Positions 62,748 to 64,000 of a stretch of 64,000 bases of DNA are shown here, one piece after another. Made by a program: the position numbers and the translations under genes. Every line of letters begins with the position of its first letter. The stretch's first letter is position 1. The stretch is from Phycobacter azelaicus (GTDB taxonomy: Bacteria; Pseudomonadota; Alphaproteobacteria; Rhodobacterales; Rhodobacteraceae), in contig NZ_WKFH01000003.1 of assembly GCF_014884385.1 (NCBI RefSeq), positions 3,070,001 through 3,134,000 of the forward strand, read 5' to 3'. The notes beneath the pieces were generated by a model, which did no database searches, was not told where the DNA came from, and was given only the letters and a program-made list of their open reading frames with translations.

Positions 62748-63671
62748 ATGATGACGCATGAGCCCTCTCTCCAACCCAAGGCGGACGCCGATCGGATCCT
62801 GTGCATCGGGTCCGTTTTGTGGGATATTATCGGCCGCTGCCCAGCCGAAATGCAGCGCGGCTCAGACATGCCGGGGCGGATCAGCCGCCTTCCGGGCGGC
62901 GTTGCCATGAACATTGCTATGACTCTGGCCCGGTTTGGCATGGCACCCATTCTTCTGAGTGCCGTGGGCCGAGACCCCGAAGGAGAAGAGCTGATCGCGG
63001 CGTGTGGGCACCTGGGCCTTGATGCTCGTCACGTTTATCGCTCCGAAGATCTGCCGACCGACAGGTACATGGCTGTTGAGGGGGCAAATGGTCTGATCGC
63101 GGCCATCGCCGATGCCCATTCCCTTGAAGCAGCCGGTGCCAAAATCCTGCGGCCGCTTTTTGACGGCGCTTTGGGCTCCGAGGCTGCACCCTATTCCGGT
63201 CCAATTGCCCTTGACGGCAATCTGACCCTCTCTCTTTTGGATGAGATCGCCGCCAGCCCCGCCTTTGAAACTGCGGATCTGCGGGTGGCGCCCGCATCCC
63301 CCGGCAAAGCAGAGCGTCTGCGCCCCTTCCTGCAGCGCGGGCGCGGAACGCTTTATGTCAACCTCGAAGAGGCGGGCCTGCTCTGTCAGGACAGTTTCAG
63401 CGACAGCGAGGTCGCAGCAAATGCACTACTGGACCGTGGCGCGGCGCGTGTGCTGGTCACCGATGGCAGCCGCGCGGCCACCAAGGCAGACGGACAGGAG
63501 ATCCACACGCTTGAGCCGCCAAGGGTCAGCGTGGCCCGCATCACCGGCGCTGGCGATACATTCATGGCCGCTCATATCGCAGCCGAGGCACGTGGAGAAG
63601 CGCCCAGTACGGCGCTTGCCTCGGCGCTGGCGGCTGCCGCAAGTTACGTTTCAGGAGAACCCCCGCTGTGA
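62748..63671 (+). CDS. psuK: PfkB-family carbohydrate kinase, probable pseudouridine kinase
   Basis: The 307-residue protein is a ribokinase-like sugar kinase. It has CIGSVLWDIIG, RLPGGVAMNIAMTLARFG and the anion-hole motif ITGAGDTFMAAHI near the C-terminus. Its stop overlaps the start of a PsuG-type gene as GTGA, the arrangement of pseudouridine catabolism, where PsuK phosphorylates pseudouridine. The substrate is inferred from that neighbour. GAGGGGG lies before the ATG at 62748. Confidence 0.92.
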   Translation: MMTHEPSLQPKADADRILCIGSVLWDIIGRCPAEMQRGSDMPGRISRLPGGVAMNIAMTLARFGMAPILLSAVGRDPEGEELIAACGHLGLDARHVYRSEDLPTDRYMAVEGANGLIAAIADAHSLEAAGAKILRPLFDGALGSEAAPYSGPIALDGNLTLSLLDEIAASPAFETADLRVAPASPGKAERLRPFLQRGRGTLYVNLEEAGLLCQDSFSDSEVAANALLDRGAARVLVTDGSRAATKADGQEIHTLEPPRVSVARITGAGDTFMAAHIAAEARGEAPSTALASALAAAASYVSGEPPL

Positions 63672-64000
63672 TCCCCATTCAATTTTCTGCCGAAGTCACA
63701 AAAGCCCGGGCCGAGGGCCTGCCTCTAGTGGCTTTGGAAAGCACGATCATCACACACGGTATGCCGTACCCACAGAACGTCGAAACGGCTACTCAGGTCG
63801 AACAAGACGTACGTGAGGCGGGGGCGACACCGGCCACGATGGCTGTGCTTGAGGGCACGCTGCACGTCGGCCTTGAGGCCCAAACACTGGAGACACTGGG
63901 TCAGGCCAAGAATGTCGCCAAGGTCTCTCGCGCAGATATCGCCGCCTGTATTGCGACCGGTGGTACCGGCGCCACGACGGTTGCCGCCACCATGATTGCC
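63668..64000 (+). CDS. psuG: Pseudouridine-5'-phosphate glycosidase (partial, C-terminus off the right edge)
   Basis: A GTG at 63668 opens a frame of 111 codons to the window end. The translation matches PsuG, with LVALESTIITHGMPYPQNVETA near the start and ATGGTGATTVAATM before the edge. PsuG splits pseudouridine 5'-phosphate into uracil and ribose 5-phosphate. The start overlaps the psuK stop by three bases (GTGA), so translation is coupled. Confidence 0.93.
   Translation, partial: MIPIQFSAEVTKARAEGLPLVALESTIITHGMPYPQNVETATQVEQDVREAGATPATMAVLEGTLHVGLEAQTLETLGQAKNVAKVSRADIAACIATGGTGATTVAATMIA

Overview
The window comes from a GC-rich alphaproteobacterial chromosome, most likely a marine Rhodobacterales (Roseobacter-group) species. 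The evidence is the gene content: class II DAHP synthase, an Usg protein, a PAS_5-type protein, an IalB-family protein, a YicC-gmk pair, a phoR-pst-phoU-phoB operon with large PstA/PstC, and a GlxA-type AraC regulator. Genes are densely packed with many ATGA/GTGA start-stop overlaps. I see no insertion sequence, prophage, CRISPR array or rRNA.

Layout. 1-2315 (minus): a LuxR-type regulator running off the left edge, aroQ, and a quinone-reductase-like enzyme. 2456-13372 (plus): a ten-gene acyl-CoA catabolism run with two acyl-CoA dehydrogenases, an SDR, a nitronate-monooxygenase-like enzyme, a histidine phosphatase, an ACAD10/11-type kinase, an enoyl-CoA hydratase, a beta-lactamase-fold hydrolase, acetoacetyl-CoA synthetase and TesB. 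The kinase plus dehydrogenases suggest 4-hydroxyacyl-CoA breakdown by phosphorylation and elimination. 13369-16024 (minus): an SDR and a SulP transporter, followed by about 650 bp without a convincing gene. 16773-19013: gcdH and a divergent LysR regulator with an operator-like palindrome.

19082-26559 (minus): the phosphate operon phoR-pstSCAB-phoU-phoB, with a three-unit Pho box before pstS, an attenuator-like hairpin after pstS and a terminator after phoB. 26613-29941 (minus): a Cys/Met-type PLP enzyme, gamma carbonic anhydrase, gmk and yicC. 30208-34948: PAS protein, class II DAHP synthase, GlxA-type regulator and a PQQ-type sugar dehydrogenase. 35139-40385 (plus): a complete Liv-type ABC importer. 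40450-43100: a HerA-like ATPase, a 488-bp gap with two plus-strand terminators and a candidate small RNA, then an IalB-family protein.

43206-48418 is an envelope block. An L,D-transpeptidase, LpxD, a dedicated acyl carrier protein and a FabF-like synthase lie on the minus strand, with a divergent Tat-exported M15-type peptidase. 48583-48887 holds tRNA-Arg(CCG) and tRNA-Gly(CCC). 49019-53024 holds a thioesterase, pgl-zwf, a radical SAM protein with six extra C-terminal cysteines, and usg. 53189-59936 holds gyrA, a small family protein, an M32 carboxypeptidase, ctaA and trmJ. 60114-64000 holds a divergent ThiE-like protein, a HupE/UreJ-type membrane protein, a divergent DUF4198-type gene broken by one in-frame stop at codon 31, and psuK-psuG (psuG cut by the right edge).

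All calls come from reading the translated sequence and motifs. No database search was run.
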